Source: Thermogemmata fonticola (GTDB taxonomy: Bacteria; Planctomycetota; Planctomycetia; Gemmatales; Gemmataceae). Taken from it: a stretch of 64,000 nt of DNA. Numbering within the stretch: position 1 is the stretch's first letter; every line of letters begins with the position of its first letter. The stretch covers positions 62,001-126,000 of the forward strand of contig NZ_JACEFB010000009.1 in assembly GCF_013694095.1 (NCBI RefSeq), read 5' to 3'. Of the stretch, positions 42,195 to 50,209 are shown one piece after another. The notes under the pieces were generated by a model. That model did no database searches. It was not told the DNA's origin and saw only the letters and a list, made by a program, of their open reading frames with translations. The position numbers and the translations under genes are program-made.

Positions 42195-43187
42195 GTGACC
42201 AGAGCGACTACCTGGACCAGCCATGCTCGTTTCGGCAGGCTTTTCGGAGTGTTTTCGCTAGCGATCTCTCTGCTGGCGGCATCTCTGCCAGCTATGCCTC
42301 TGTTGGGGATGACTCCGCGAGGGATGCGGGGGCTGTCGGCCCAGCAGCCTCCCAAGGCGGCTCAAGCGGTTGTCGTCGATACCGAGGGTCAGGAAACGGC
42401 CCTTCAGCAGGTGGAATGGAGCGGCAATGTCCGGCGCCTGGCTTGGCTGGCGGACCCCAACGCCGCGGACGAAGACGGACGGCGCGGACCTTTGGCCCTG
42501 GTCATCCGCGAACCCCATTCCACGACCTTGACTCAAGGCGTGCTCACCTTCGTGCCGGTCCGGTCCTTGGCGGCGGTCGAGTTCGATTACGACCGGCAGT
42601 TCGTCACCTATCGCATCCAGGGTCTCCAGCAGGCCTTGACGGGAACCCTCCAATACCGCGGGATCAACACTTTCACCCTGGCCGGCCTGACGGCTGCGGG
42701 CGAGAAGCGGACCTTTTCCGGCGGGGTTCGGGGCGGCAAAATGTCGGCCATCCGCAGCGTGACTTTTCCGCAAGCCCAGCCACTGCAACGCCCACGGGAA
42801 GGCCTGGCCTGGAATGTCCAAATCCTCCAACCGACGGCGAACGATCCTCTCGTGCCGGCCCGCAATCTCAAGCCGCTCTTCGCTCTGGCCGGCGGGCGGG
42901 AACGCCTCCGGGACGCTCTGCCGCTGCGCAAGGCCGAGCCGCTCCCCTTCGGCCCCCAACTGCTCCGCTGGGAAATGCTCGCCCATGACCCCAACACCCA
43001 CCATGCTGCCGCCGAAGTGACACTGGCTGGTCAAGGCGAACGGCTCGTCATCATCCCCCTGACCCTGCCGGAGGAAGGACAGACCGCGCAGCTCCTCGGC
43101 CTGCTAGGCGAAACCGACGCCGGCTGGAAACTCTTCCCCCTCCACACCATCCGGGTGATCACCCCTTCCAAGCGGAAAATCGAGTGA
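42195..43187 (+). CDS. Secreted hypothetical protein
   Basis: The 330-residue product starts at a GTG (42195) with GGAGG nine bases upstream, directly before a signal peptide (RFGRLFGVFSLAISLLAASLPAM). The much longer open frame above this lacks protein-like composition. The mature part (about 55-330) is a beta-rich domain with phrases such as SGNVRRLAWLADPN, GPLALVIREPHSTTLTQGVLTFVPVRSL and YRGINTFTLAGLTAAGEKRTFSGG. It belongs to no family I recognise. The style is that of planctomycete periplasmic proteins. It is followed 288 bp later by the thioredoxin gene on the same strand, which may be a separate unit. Confidence 0.72.
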   Translation: MTRATTWTSHARFGRLFGVFSLAISLLAASLPAMPLLGMTPRGMRGLSAQQPPKAAQAVVVDTEGQETALQQVEWSGNVRRLAWLADPNAADEDGRRGPLALVIREPHSTTLTQGVLTFVPVRSLAAVEFDYDRQFVTYRIQGLQQALTGTLQYRGINTFTLAGLTAAGEKRTFSGGVRGGKMSAIRSVTFPQAQPLQRPREGLAWNVQILQPTANDPLVPARNLKPLFALAGGRERLRDALPLRKAEPLPFGPQLLRWEMLAHDPNTHHAAAEVTLAGQGERLVIIPLTLPEEGQTAQLLGLLGETDAGWKLFPLHTIRVITPSKRKIE

Positions 43188-43366
43188 CCACGGCCCTCGC
43201 ATCGCAGCCGGCATGTGCCCTGAAACACTTGCCGCCTGACGGCTTTCCCATCGTGCGGCCCTTCTTCCTGGGATGCTGCACCTTGCCAGGCCAACGGCTG
43301 CGGCGATGCCTCTTTGTAACCTCTGCGCTGGGGAAATCATCCTGAACGGTGACGCTGGAACGCTGC

Positions 43367-43387
43367 CCTCAGGTACTACTACTGAGG
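43367..43387. promoter_or_regulatory. Inverted repeat in the trxA leader
   Basis: CCTCAG-N9-CTGAGG, about 90 bp before the thioredoxin start codon, could be an operator half-site pair or a small stem. TAAAAT about 30 bp downstream could serve as a -10 element. Both calls are tentative. Confidence 0.25.
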
Positions 43388-43475
43388 TGGTACAAGGCGC
43401 AGCCGTGTGTAAAATGGCAGTGGTGATCCATGACGGGAACACCGCGAAACGACCTTTAACACGAGGAATTGACGT

Positions 43476-43805
43476 ATGGCCAGTCCCAATGTGGTCGAAT
43501 TGACCGAGCAGAATTGGCATGAGCATGTCGGCGGCGATACGCTGGTGGTGGTGGATTTCTGGGCCCCGTGGTGCGGCCCCTGTCGGGTCTTGTCGCCGAT
43601 CATCGATCGCCTGGCCGACCGCTACGCGGGCAAGGTTAAGGTCGCCAAACTCAACGTCGATGAAAACCCCAATCTCGCGGTCAAATACGACGTGATGACC
43701 ATTCCGCGCATCATCTTCTTCAAGGGGAGCGATCGCCCGCTCTACCAGGAAGTGGGATTGGTGTCGGAGGATCACCTGGCCCGGCTCATCGACAAGTACA
43801 AGTGA
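43476..43805 (+). CDS. trxA: Thioredoxin
   Basis: This is a 109-residue classical thioredoxin. VVDFWAPWCGPCRVLSP carries the WCGPC redox site (Cys about 33 and 36), KLNVDENPNLAVKYDVMTIPRIIFFKG carries the cis-proline at TIP, and the C-terminal helix is complete. It reduces protein disulfides in the cytoplasm, taking electrons from thioredoxin reductase. The residue after the cis-proline is Arg where most family members have Thr, a small deviation. GAGG lies 10 bases before the ATG. It converges with pyrD 90 bp away and has no reductase gene nearby. Confidence 0.96.
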   Translation: MASPNVVELTEQNWHEHVGGDTLVVVDFWAPWCGPCRVLSPIIDRLADRYAGKVKVAKLNVDENPNLAVKYDVMTIPRIIFFKGSDRPLYQEVGLVSEDHLARLIDKYK

Positions 43806-43895
43806 GGAGACGGCGGTTCCGGCATTGAAGGAACCGGAGGGTCGGAGTTGCCCAGGAGCCGCTGATCCTGGTCGCCGATCCTGTCCGGCTTCCGT

Positions 43896-44810
43896 TCACA
43901 CTTGCAGCGAGCCGATGATGTCGCTGAGGCGGCGGGCGCCGAGTTGGGCCACGGCTTCCGGCAGGGCTTGGGCCAGGCGCGAGCTGACGCTGGGATCGTA
44001 AAAATGAGCGGTGCCGATCTGGACGGCGGAAGCCCCGGCCACCAGGAACTCCATAACGTCATCGAGCGTGGCAATGCCTCCGATGCCGATGACCGGCACG
44101 ATGCGGCGCCGGGCAATGGCCCAGACCGCGCGTAGTGCCAACGGTTTGATCGCCGGGCCGCTCAGTCCGCCGGTGACATTGCCCAGACGCGGGCGCTGCC
44201 GCCGCCAGTCGATGGCCATCCCCAGATAGGTGTTGACGGCGCTGACGGCATCGGCTCCCCCCTCCGCTGCCGCCGCTGCGATCGCGGTGATGTCCGTCAC
44301 GTTGGGCGTCAGCTTGGCGATGATCGGCACGTGGGGACAGGCCTGACGGCAGCGCTGCACGATCCGCCGCGTCCGCTCCGCATCCGTGGCAAAGTCCAAT
44401 CCCCCGCTCACGTTGGGGCAGGACAGGTTCAGCTCCAGGGCGGCGATCTCCGCTCCGCGTTCCGCCACATCCGCGGCCAAAGCCACAAACTCGTCCTCGC
44501 TTTTGCCGGCAATGTTCACAATGATCGCGGTCGGCAAGGTGCGCAAATACGGCCAGTGGTGCTCCCAGAAGTGCTCCCAGCCGTCGTTGTCTAAGCCGAT
44601 GGCGTTGAGCAGGCCGCAGGGGGTCTCCACGGTGCGCGGCGGGGGATTGCCCGCGCGGGGCTGCCGGGTCACCGTCTTGGGGATCAGGCCGCCCAAGTGG
44701 CGGAAGTCGAGGTAGTCCTCCATCTCCCGCCCGTAACCGATGGTTCCCGAAGCCGCCAGAATCGGATTGCGCAAGCGCAAACGTCCCAGTTGGACGCTCA
44801 AATCCACCAT
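43896..44810 (-). CDS. pyrD: Dihydroorotate dehydrogenase, class 1
   Basis: This is a 304-residue FMN TIM-barrel enzyme of pyrimidine synthesis. ASGTIGYGREMEDYLDFRHLG and GGLIPKTVTRQPRAGNPPPR are the first loops. LELNLSCPNVSGG has the class-1 catalytic Cys (about 130). AKLTPNVTDI, AVNTYLGMAID and IGIGGIATLDDVMEFLVAGASAVQIGTAHF complete the FMN site. The length and PNVSGG pattern fit class 1B, which works with a PyrK electron-transfer subunit, but no pyrK lies nearby. GAGGAG is six bases before the ATG at 44810; the open frame above it (to 45086) is not coding-like. It is cytosolic. Confidence 0.95.
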   Translation of the reverse strand: MVDLSVQLGRLRLRNPILAASGTIGYGREMEDYLDFRHLGGLIPKTVTRQPRAGNPPPRTVETPCGLLNAIGLDNDGWEHFWEHHWPYLRTLPTAIIVNIAGKSEDEFVALAADVAERGAEIAALELNLSCPNVSGGLDFATDAERTRRIVQRCRQACPHVPIIAKLTPNVTDITAIAAAAAEGGADAVSAVNTYLGMAIDWRRQRPRLGNVTGGLSGPAIKPLALRAVWAIARRRIVPVIGIGGIATLDDVMEFLVAGASAVQIGTAHFYDPSVSSRLAQALPEAVAQLGARRLSDIIGSLQV

Positions 44811-45082
44811 GCTGGCTCCTCTTGGCCGGCGGAGCGATACTCCATCCTCCCACCGGAGTGGCACGCCCTCCAGTCCCGCCCGAATCTCGGACACCCCGGA
44901 GTACCCGCCTCCCGGCCTATCCGGCACCCTGGGGTATCTTACTCTCTCCTTTCTCCTCCGGGGGAGAAGAAGTAAACAGTGGGAGCAACGCCTGCACTTG
45001 GAAAACATCCAGCAAACAGTCGAACAGTATGGAGATGATTTTCCGGCAAAGCCGGAGTTGGACACCTGCGAGCGCCGTTCCT

Positions 45083-45844
45083 TCATTGGAGCGGTTCGGG
45101 TCGTAGGCGATAGTCCACCAGGAACTGATGGACCGCTTGCCGGTCGCGTTCCGCGGGGAGAGGGGATTGCTGGTAGCTCCGATCCAGGAGTTCCTCTAGC
45201 TCGCGGAGTTGCTGGTCGTGGAAGGTCCAGTCGAGGGCCGGGGCCGTCCCCTTCTCTTGCTGTTTCTGGGCGATCAGTTCCAGCAGGAACGGGCGCTGAT
45301 ACTCCTCAGCCAATTGGGGCAGAGAGGCGACGACCTCGCCGGTGCGCAACAGATGGATGCCGCTGAGGAGCACGCGGTAGGCGTACAAGACCGTCTTGAG
45401 GATTTTCGGCTGTTGTTTGTTGAGGAGCTTGCGCTGGGTGGCGAAGAAGCCGCGGTAGTGATGGTAGTGGTGCCGCGTGATGCAGCGGCGAGCCAGGGGG
45501 CGCAGCTCGTGGAGAAAATCCGCGCCGACCACGATCAGCGGGGAGAAAATCTGCTCCATCACGTAGCCGTTGTTTTTCACGAGCAGGCGCAGGTATTTCC
45601 CCAGGTCATGGCTGACCAGTTCCACTTCCGTGCTCGCCAGGTCCAGCTTCCGCTCCACGGTCTGTTCCGGGAGGTCCAGCCCGACGACTTCGCGCAGAGG
45701 CAACAGATGCGCTCCCCGCAGGTCCACATCGCTATCGGGTGAGGGGAAGCCGTAGAGGTGAGCGCCGCTGACCGTAACGAACAGAGGGCGATAGTGCTGG
45801 GTTTCCACCAGACGCCGAAGGGCCTGGAGATCAAGATCAAGCAT
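45083..45844 (-). CDS. PF10127-like nucleotidyltransferase, second of an overlapping pair
   Basis: The 253-residue product has a DNA-polymerase-beta-type nucleotidyltransferase core. SGAHLYGFPSPDSDVDLRG (about 26-44) supplies the helix-turn and DxD metal-binding Asp pair, and TEVELVSHDLGKYLRLLVKNN (about 70-90) holds the likely third acidic residue. A helical C-terminal part follows. This is the arrangement of PF10127 (RlaP, linked to RNA repair). In the usual GS motif the Ser is replaced by Ala (GAHLYG), so catalysis could be altered. The ATG sits inside the end of the upstream gene (8-bp overlap) with GGAGG 7 bases before, indicating translational coupling. The substrate is unknown. Confidence 0.82.
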   Translation of the reverse strand: MLDLDLQALRRLVETQHYRPLFVTVSGAHLYGFPSPDSDVDLRGAHLLPLREVVGLDLPEQTVERKLDLASTEVELVSHDLGKYLRLLVKNNGYVMEQIFSPLIVVGADFLHELRPLARRCITRHHYHHYRGFFATQRKLLNKQQPKILKTVLYAYRVLLSGIHLLRTGEVVASLPQLAEEYQRPFLLELIAQKQQEKGTAPALDWTFHDQQLRELEELLDRSYQQSPLPAERDRQAVHQFLVDYRLRPEPLQ

Positions 45845-46805
45845 CAACCATCCTCCGCCGTGCCCAGATCAGGAATTGATCCACCTGTCGATAGTCGGGT
45901 TGCTCCGGAAGCCGGGTTTGTTGGTAGGCTTCCTGGAACTGCTGGTTCAGGGCTAGAGCTTTCTGGTGGACCTCTTCCCAGGTGAGCAGTCCCGCCTTGA
46001 TCGCCAGCAATTCCTCGCGGTGTTCCGAAACGTCGACGCGAATCTGGCCAGAACGCAGAGCGTCGATGCCGGAGTAGAGCAAGCGAATCAGATGCATGGC
46101 GTGCTTGGATTTCCAGGTTCCTGTGCGTGCGTAAGCCTTGGCCATGAGACGGAACTGACTGAGGACATAGCCGGAGTAGGTCCGATACAGGTGGCGGGAC
46201 AGGAAGGCCTCCCGGATCTCGCGCAGGCGTTGAGCCACGGGGTCGGCATACAACACGCGGGGGGTCCAGAGCGTCTCCAGCACGTTCGGGTTGGCCTTCA
46301 AGGCAAGTTTGAGAAACTTTTCCAGTTCCCAATAGACCTCATCCTGGGTTTCGCAGGCGTATTCCAGTTGTTCCGGGAGTTTCCAGAGCGACCAGTGCCA
46401 GCGGGCGGGAGGCAGGTAGATGCCGCGGAGGTCGGTGTCGGAATCCTCGGTGGCCAAACCGTAAGCATGGGAACCCACCTGGCAGCAGTAGATGATCCAG
46501 GGGCGCAGATTGGCATTGGGTCGGGCGAGCTGGTCCTCGACCTCCTTGCGGCGGATGGCCAGTTCCTGGAAGAAAGCTGACACCGTCGGACCATCCGCAA
46601 AGCGTATAGTGTAAGCGTGGCGGTTGTCCTTGGGGATGTCCACGATCACGGCCACACTGCCCGGCGGGCGCACCGTGCCATCCGCAAGGGCTTTGGACAC
46701 CTTCAGGACTACCTGCGTCCCCGGCGGAATGAGAAAATCCGAACGGTGATGCTGGAATGGATACTCTTCGACGGCCATCGTGGGTTTCCCCGCCCGCTTC
46801 GGCAT
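45837..46805 (-). CDS. PF10127-like nucleotidyltransferase, first of an overlapping pair
   Basis: The 322-residue product has a beta-rich N-terminal add-on (about 20-80: IPPGTQVVLKVSKALADG, VAVIVDIPKDNRHAYTIRF) resembling an SH3/KOW-type fold. The nucleotidyltransferase core follows: GSHAYGLATEDSDTDLRGIY has the complete GS and DxD motifs (about 110-129), and DEVYWELEKFLKLALKANPN has the likely third carboxylate. A helical domain extends to the end. It belongs with the downstream gene to the RlaP/PF10127 group but is well diverged from it, and only this one keeps the canonical Ser. An alternative start nine codons on (46778, MAVEEYPFQ) is possible. No RNA ligase or kinase lies next to the pair. 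Confidence 0.82.
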   Translation of the reverse strand: MPKRAGKPTMAVEEYPFQHHRSDFLIPPGTQVVLKVSKALADGTVRPPGSVAVIVDIPKDNRHAYTIRFADGPTVSAFFQELAIRRKEVEDQLARPNANLRPWIIYCCQVGSHAYGLATEDSDTDLRGIYLPPARWHWSLWKLPEQLEYACETQDEVYWELEKFLKLALKANPNVLETLWTPRVLYADPVAQRLREIREAFLSRHLYRTYSGYVLSQFRLMAKAYARTGTWKSKHAMHLIRLLYSGIDALRSGQIRVDVSEHREELLAIKAGLLTWEEVHQKALALNQQFQEAYQQTRLPEQPDYRQVDQFLIWARRRMVDA

Positions 46806-46934
46806 ATTGTACGCCCTGCAGTAAAGAGCCACTGATGGGGCCGAGACTTGGTATCGGCCGTTTCCAACACGCGTCCCAGGAGCCTAGCGGGCTTGACCGA
46901 ACGGATGCGGGGCGACGCTTAGATTCGAGGAGTG

Positions 46935-47033
46935 GTAGGCCAGGGGCGGCGGGGGGGTGGTGGGGGGCGGACGGCGCGGGGGACGGACGGCGTGGGGAGA
47001 GTGGGGGAAGAGGGGGAGGGGGGAGGGCGTAGC
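46935..47033 (+). repeat. G-rich tract with quadruplex potential
   Basis: About 100 bases contain many runs of three to seven G separated by 1-5 bases (for example GGGGCGGCGGGGGGGTGGTGG at the start). It lies between the DUF885 stop and the nucleotidyltransferase pair. On the transcribed minus strand it reads as C-rich RNA. Confidence 0.6.
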
Positions 47034-49040
47034 TCAGCGGACGAGGTTGGGCAGATACTTGACGGGCAGGGTGCCGTGGCTGAGGACTTCTTCGTGGAAG
47101 CGGCCCAGATCGAAGGCGTCGCCCCGGCGGCGCTGCACCTGCTGGCGAAGGCGGTAGAAGGCCATTCGGCCCACGAAATAGGTCGAAAGCTGGACGCTAT
47201 TTTGCTTGGCGCGGAGGATTTTGCCGACGGCTTCCCCCTCCGTCTGGAAGCCCCGTTCCATGAGCAGGCGGCGGGCGGTCTCATCATCCCAGTTGCTGCA
47301 ATGCATGTGGTAGTCGAGCAGGGCGTTGAGCACCGCTCGCAGGTAAAACTTCAACTGATGCAGGCGCAGGGCCAGATCACCTTGGCCGTAGCCTTGATCC
47401 AGCATCATCTGTTCGGTGTAGACGGCCCAGCCTTCGGCAAAGACCCCGGAGGCGAACACCTTGCGGATGAGGGAGGGATGGCGGTTGGCATAGGCCAGTT
47501 GGACGTAGTGGCCGGGATAGGCTTCGTGGATGGTGAGAATCTGGAGCATGTGGCGGTTGTATTCGCGGAGGAAGGCTTCGATGCGCGGGGCGGGCCAATC
47601 GGCGGGGGGTGGGGCCACGGCATACAAGCTGGCGGCTTTGGGGTCCAGCGGCGGAGCGGGATTGAGATAGGCGACGGAGTAACCCCGCTGGAAGGGGGGC
47701 ATCTCCACGATCTGGCAGGTGTCAGGTTCCGGCAAGGTCAGGATGCGGTTGTCGCGGATGAAGCGGCGGATGTTCTCGACGGTCCGGCGGACTTCTTCGA
47801 CCAGGTCCTCGGCTTTGGGATGGTCTTTGGCTAGCTCGTCGAGCACGCTGCGGATGGTGAAGCGGCGGCCTTCGGCATCGTCGGGCGGAAGCGGCTTACC
47901 GGGAAAGAGACGGGACCAGAGCTGGCGGGCGACGTACCACATTTCCAGCTCCACGCGGTCGGCTTCGGCTTCGGCCAGGCGAAGCACTTCGGCGGCGGTC
48001 AGGCCGGCGTCCAGTTCCAGGGCCAGCTTCTGGGCGAATTTTTCCGGTCCGAGCCGCCAGTCGCCTTGGGAGCGGGGGAGAAGCTCCTGTTCCAGCCAGC
48101 GGAGGTAATCCTGCAAGGCGGTGACCGCGGCCCGGCAAGGCGTGGCCAGCGGTTCGCTTCCAGGTCTTTCCCCGGCGAGGGTGTAGATGTCCTTTTCGTA
48201 GAAGGCGATGGCGCCCTTGGTCCGCTGGATGGCGACTTCCGTCAGCACCCGCGGGGGATTGTGCAGGCTGGCCTGAGCGGCGGCGATGATCCGGGGAAGG
48301 TAGGTGATCCGCCGGGCGGCATTCTGCACGTTGCGCTCCCGTGGCAAGGTCGATTGGGTGAACAGCGCGAAGACGCTATCGGTCAGGTACTCGCCGTAGA
48401 CGCGGGGATCGTAGCGGAAGCGGTCATCGTGTTCGGCTTGCCAGAGGGCGTAGTCCAGCGCGTGTTTCCAGATGGCCAGATCGATCTGGGCCGAGGGGGA
48501 GAGGCGGCGGGGGTCGATGTCCCGTTCCAGCCGTTGCCGCCAGATGCGCCACTGTTCCACGTCTTTTTGCCGGGCCGCGGGGGACAGATCATCCAAGCGG
48601 TCGTCGTGCTCGTGGTTCCCCAGTTGCGTGGCCCAATAGGGGTGCCGCTGGCATTGCTCCTGGACGTATTGCTGGAACAATTCCGCCAGCCGCTGGTCCG
48701 CTGGCTGCTGTTCTGCTGGCTGTTGTCCGGTCTGCTGTGGCCCGCTGTGCTGTTGTCCGGTTTGTTGGGGTTCGGTCATGGACAGGTCTCCCCGAAGCCC
48801 GCCGGCGCTGGGTCCGGCCGCCAGTGCCAGGGCGATTCCCAGACTTGCTGCCCGAAGGAGCCAGCGGTAGGCGTGCGGCCAACGGCGGAAGGACGAAGCG
48901 CCCCCGGAGGAAGAATCGCGTTGGGCCTTCCGGCAGGGCGGGCCAGGTGGCAGGGGCATGACATTGTCCGCTTCCAGCTCCGGCGGCAGCGGGGTAGCCG
49001 GGGGAAGAGGACGGGACAGGGGGAGCGTCGAGGGTTTCAT
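47034..49040 (-). CDS. DUF885 family (putative zinc-peptidase-like) protein
   Basis: The 668-residue product has an N-terminal basic/Pro-rich stretch, one hydrophobic export helix (about 58-85) and a Gln-rich low-complexity linker (about 90-115). The DUF885 domain runs to the end. TIHEAYPGHYVQLAY (about 501-515) has the HExxxGH metal-binding pattern, and VFAEGWAVYTEQMM supplies the downstream Glu of this gluzincin-like family. Members are membrane-anchored or secreted peptidase-like proteins of unknown substrate. It overlaps the nitrilase gene by 4 bp (ATGA), so the two are translationally coupled. Ribosome-site sequence for its own start is weak, as expected for coupling. Confidence 0.9.
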   Translation of the reverse strand: MKPSTLPLSRPLPPATPLPPELEADNVMPLPPGPPCRKAQRDSSSGGASSFRRWPHAYRWLLRAASLGIALALAAGPSAGGLRGDLSMTEPQQTGQQHSGPQQTGQQPAEQQPADQRLAELFQQYVQEQCQRHPYWATQLGNHEHDDRLDDLSPAARQKDVEQWRIWRQRLERDIDPRRLSPSAQIDLAIWKHALDYALWQAEHDDRFRYDPRVYGEYLTDSVFALFTQSTLPRERNVQNAARRITYLPRIIAAAQASLHNPPRVLTEVAIQRTKGAIAFYEKDIYTLAGERPGSEPLATPCRAAVTALQDYLRWLEQELLPRSQGDWRLGPEKFAQKLALELDAGLTAAEVLRLAEAEADRVELEMWYVARQLWSRLFPGKPLPPDDAEGRRFTIRSVLDELAKDHPKAEDLVEEVRRTVENIRRFIRDNRILTLPEPDTCQIVEMPPFQRGYSVAYLNPAPPLDPKAASLYAVAPPPADWPAPRIEAFLREYNRHMLQILTIHEAYPGHYVQLAYANRHPSLIRKVFASGVFAEGWAVYTEQMMLDQGYGQGDLALRLHQLKFYLRAVLNALLDYHMHCSNWDDETARRLLMERGFQTEGEAVGKILRAKQNSVQLSTYFVGRMAFYRLRQQVQRRRGDAFDLGRFHEEVLSHGTLPVKYLPNLVR

Positions 49041-50050
49041 GAACGTGTCTCCGCAGAGGGTCGAGCGACGAGGCGGACCTTGGCGCTTTGGGTGGCGGCG
49101 TCGTTGCTGGCGAGGGTGAGGGGGCCGTCCGCGAGGCGCCCGGCGGGAAAGGCGGCCTGGCGCTGGGCCGTGTAGGCTTCCACGCGGCGGTGGGCCAAGA
49201 AATGATGACCCCGGCGGCGCTCCCGCTCCGCCCGCAAGGCGCCCAGATCAAGCGGCGCGACCACGATCTTGTCCCCCGGTCCGGGGTCCGCTTGCGCCAG
49301 GATGCGGCCGTCGTAATCGACGATCATGCTGCCCCCCGGCCAGGAGAACGGCGGATAATGGGAGAGGCTGGCCCCCTGATTGGCTGCCACCACGTAGGCC
49401 ATGTTCTCCAACGCCCGGCAGCGATTGACCAGCGTCCACCAATCCATCGGCGGCGTAGCACCCCAGGGGTCCATGTAAGCCGACACGCGCAGCAGCACCT
49501 CCGCTCCCTGCACCGCCAGCTCGCGGATCGCTTCGGGAAACAGCCAGTCGTAGCAGATGGCGCAGCCGAGGACGCCGATTTCGGTGGCCGTGACGGGAAA
49601 AAGCGGCTCGGTATAGCCGGGCAGATCGTGCGGGCTGGCATGCACTTCCCAGGGCAGCCAGGGGTGGACCTTGCGGTATTTCGCCAGCAATCCCTCCGGT
49701 CCGATCAGACAGGTGGTGTTGAATACGCAATCCGGGTAGCGGGGGTCCGTTTCCAGGAAGGTGCCGGTTTGGATGTACACGCCATGCTGCCGGGCCTTGC
49801 GGAGGTAGCGGTCGGTCTGCTCGTTGGGCAGGGGGACGGCGAGGCGGTCGCGCAGCTCCTCCACCGTGGGATAGATTGGGGCGGCGTGCGCAAACTCCGG
49901 GAAGACCACCAGGCGGACATCGCCGAAGGGGGCATAGCCCAGCACCGCCTGATCGATCCGCTCCAGCAGCAAGCTGACCCGCTCCGGCAGAGCCTGGCGG
50001 TCGGCCGGATTGGGCAGGTCCGTCTGGATAGCCGCAGCCCAGTAGCGCAT
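49037..50050 (-). CDS. Carbon-nitrogen hydrolase (nitrilase superfamily)
   Basis: The 337-residue product carries the nitrilase catalytic triad. The Glu is in VVFPEFAHA (about 50), the Lys in AKYRKVHPW (about 127) and the Cys in LGCAICYDWLFPEA (about 162). ALENMAYVVAANQGA and GGSMIVDYDGRILAQA are further family markers. The substrate could be an amide, carbamoyl or N-acyl compound; the branch is not clear. The ATG at 50050 is preferred to the longer frame because the first beta strand (WAAAIQTDLP) begins there. The gene ends in an ATGA overlap with the DUF885 gene, suggesting a two-step hydrolysis of a shared peptide-like or amide substrate. Confidence 0.92.
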   Translation of the reverse strand: MRYWAAAIQTDLPNPADRQALPERVSLLLERIDQAVLGYAPFGDVRLVVFPEFAHAAPIYPTVEELRDRLAVPLPNEQTDRYLRKARQHGVYIQTGTFLETDPRYPDCVFNTTCLIGPEGLLAKYRKVHPWLPWEVHASPHDLPGYTEPLFPVTATEIGVLGCAICYDWLFPEAIRELAVQGAEVLLRVSAYMDPWGATPPMDWWTLVNRCRALENMAYVVAANQGASLSHYPPFSWPGGSMIVDYDGRILAQADPGPGDKIVVAPLDLGALRAERERRRGHHFLAHRRVEAYTAQRQAAFPAGRLADGPLTLASNDAATQSAKVRLVARPSAETRS

Positions 50051-50137
50051 CGCAGATTCCCGATGGCCAGAATGTGCACTGTGCAGCGCCCCTACGCGCG
50101 GCTGAATGCCTCGGCGGGAGCGAGGAGGTTCCGATTG

Positions 50138-50209
50138 GCAGCGTGGCTTTTCACTTGGCGAAGCGGCGATGCCCCGGTTCGCAGCGTGGCTTTTCACTTG
50201 GCGAAGCGG
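50138..50209. repeat. 29-bp duplication of the double-propeller gene's 3' end (period 43)
   Basis: GCAGCGTGGCTTTTCACTTG followed by GCGAAGCGG occurs identically at 50138-50166 and 50181-50209. The second copy contains the last codons and stop (TCA on the plus strand, 50194-50196) of the gene ending at 50194. The first copy is its downstream duplicate. Confidence 0.9.
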
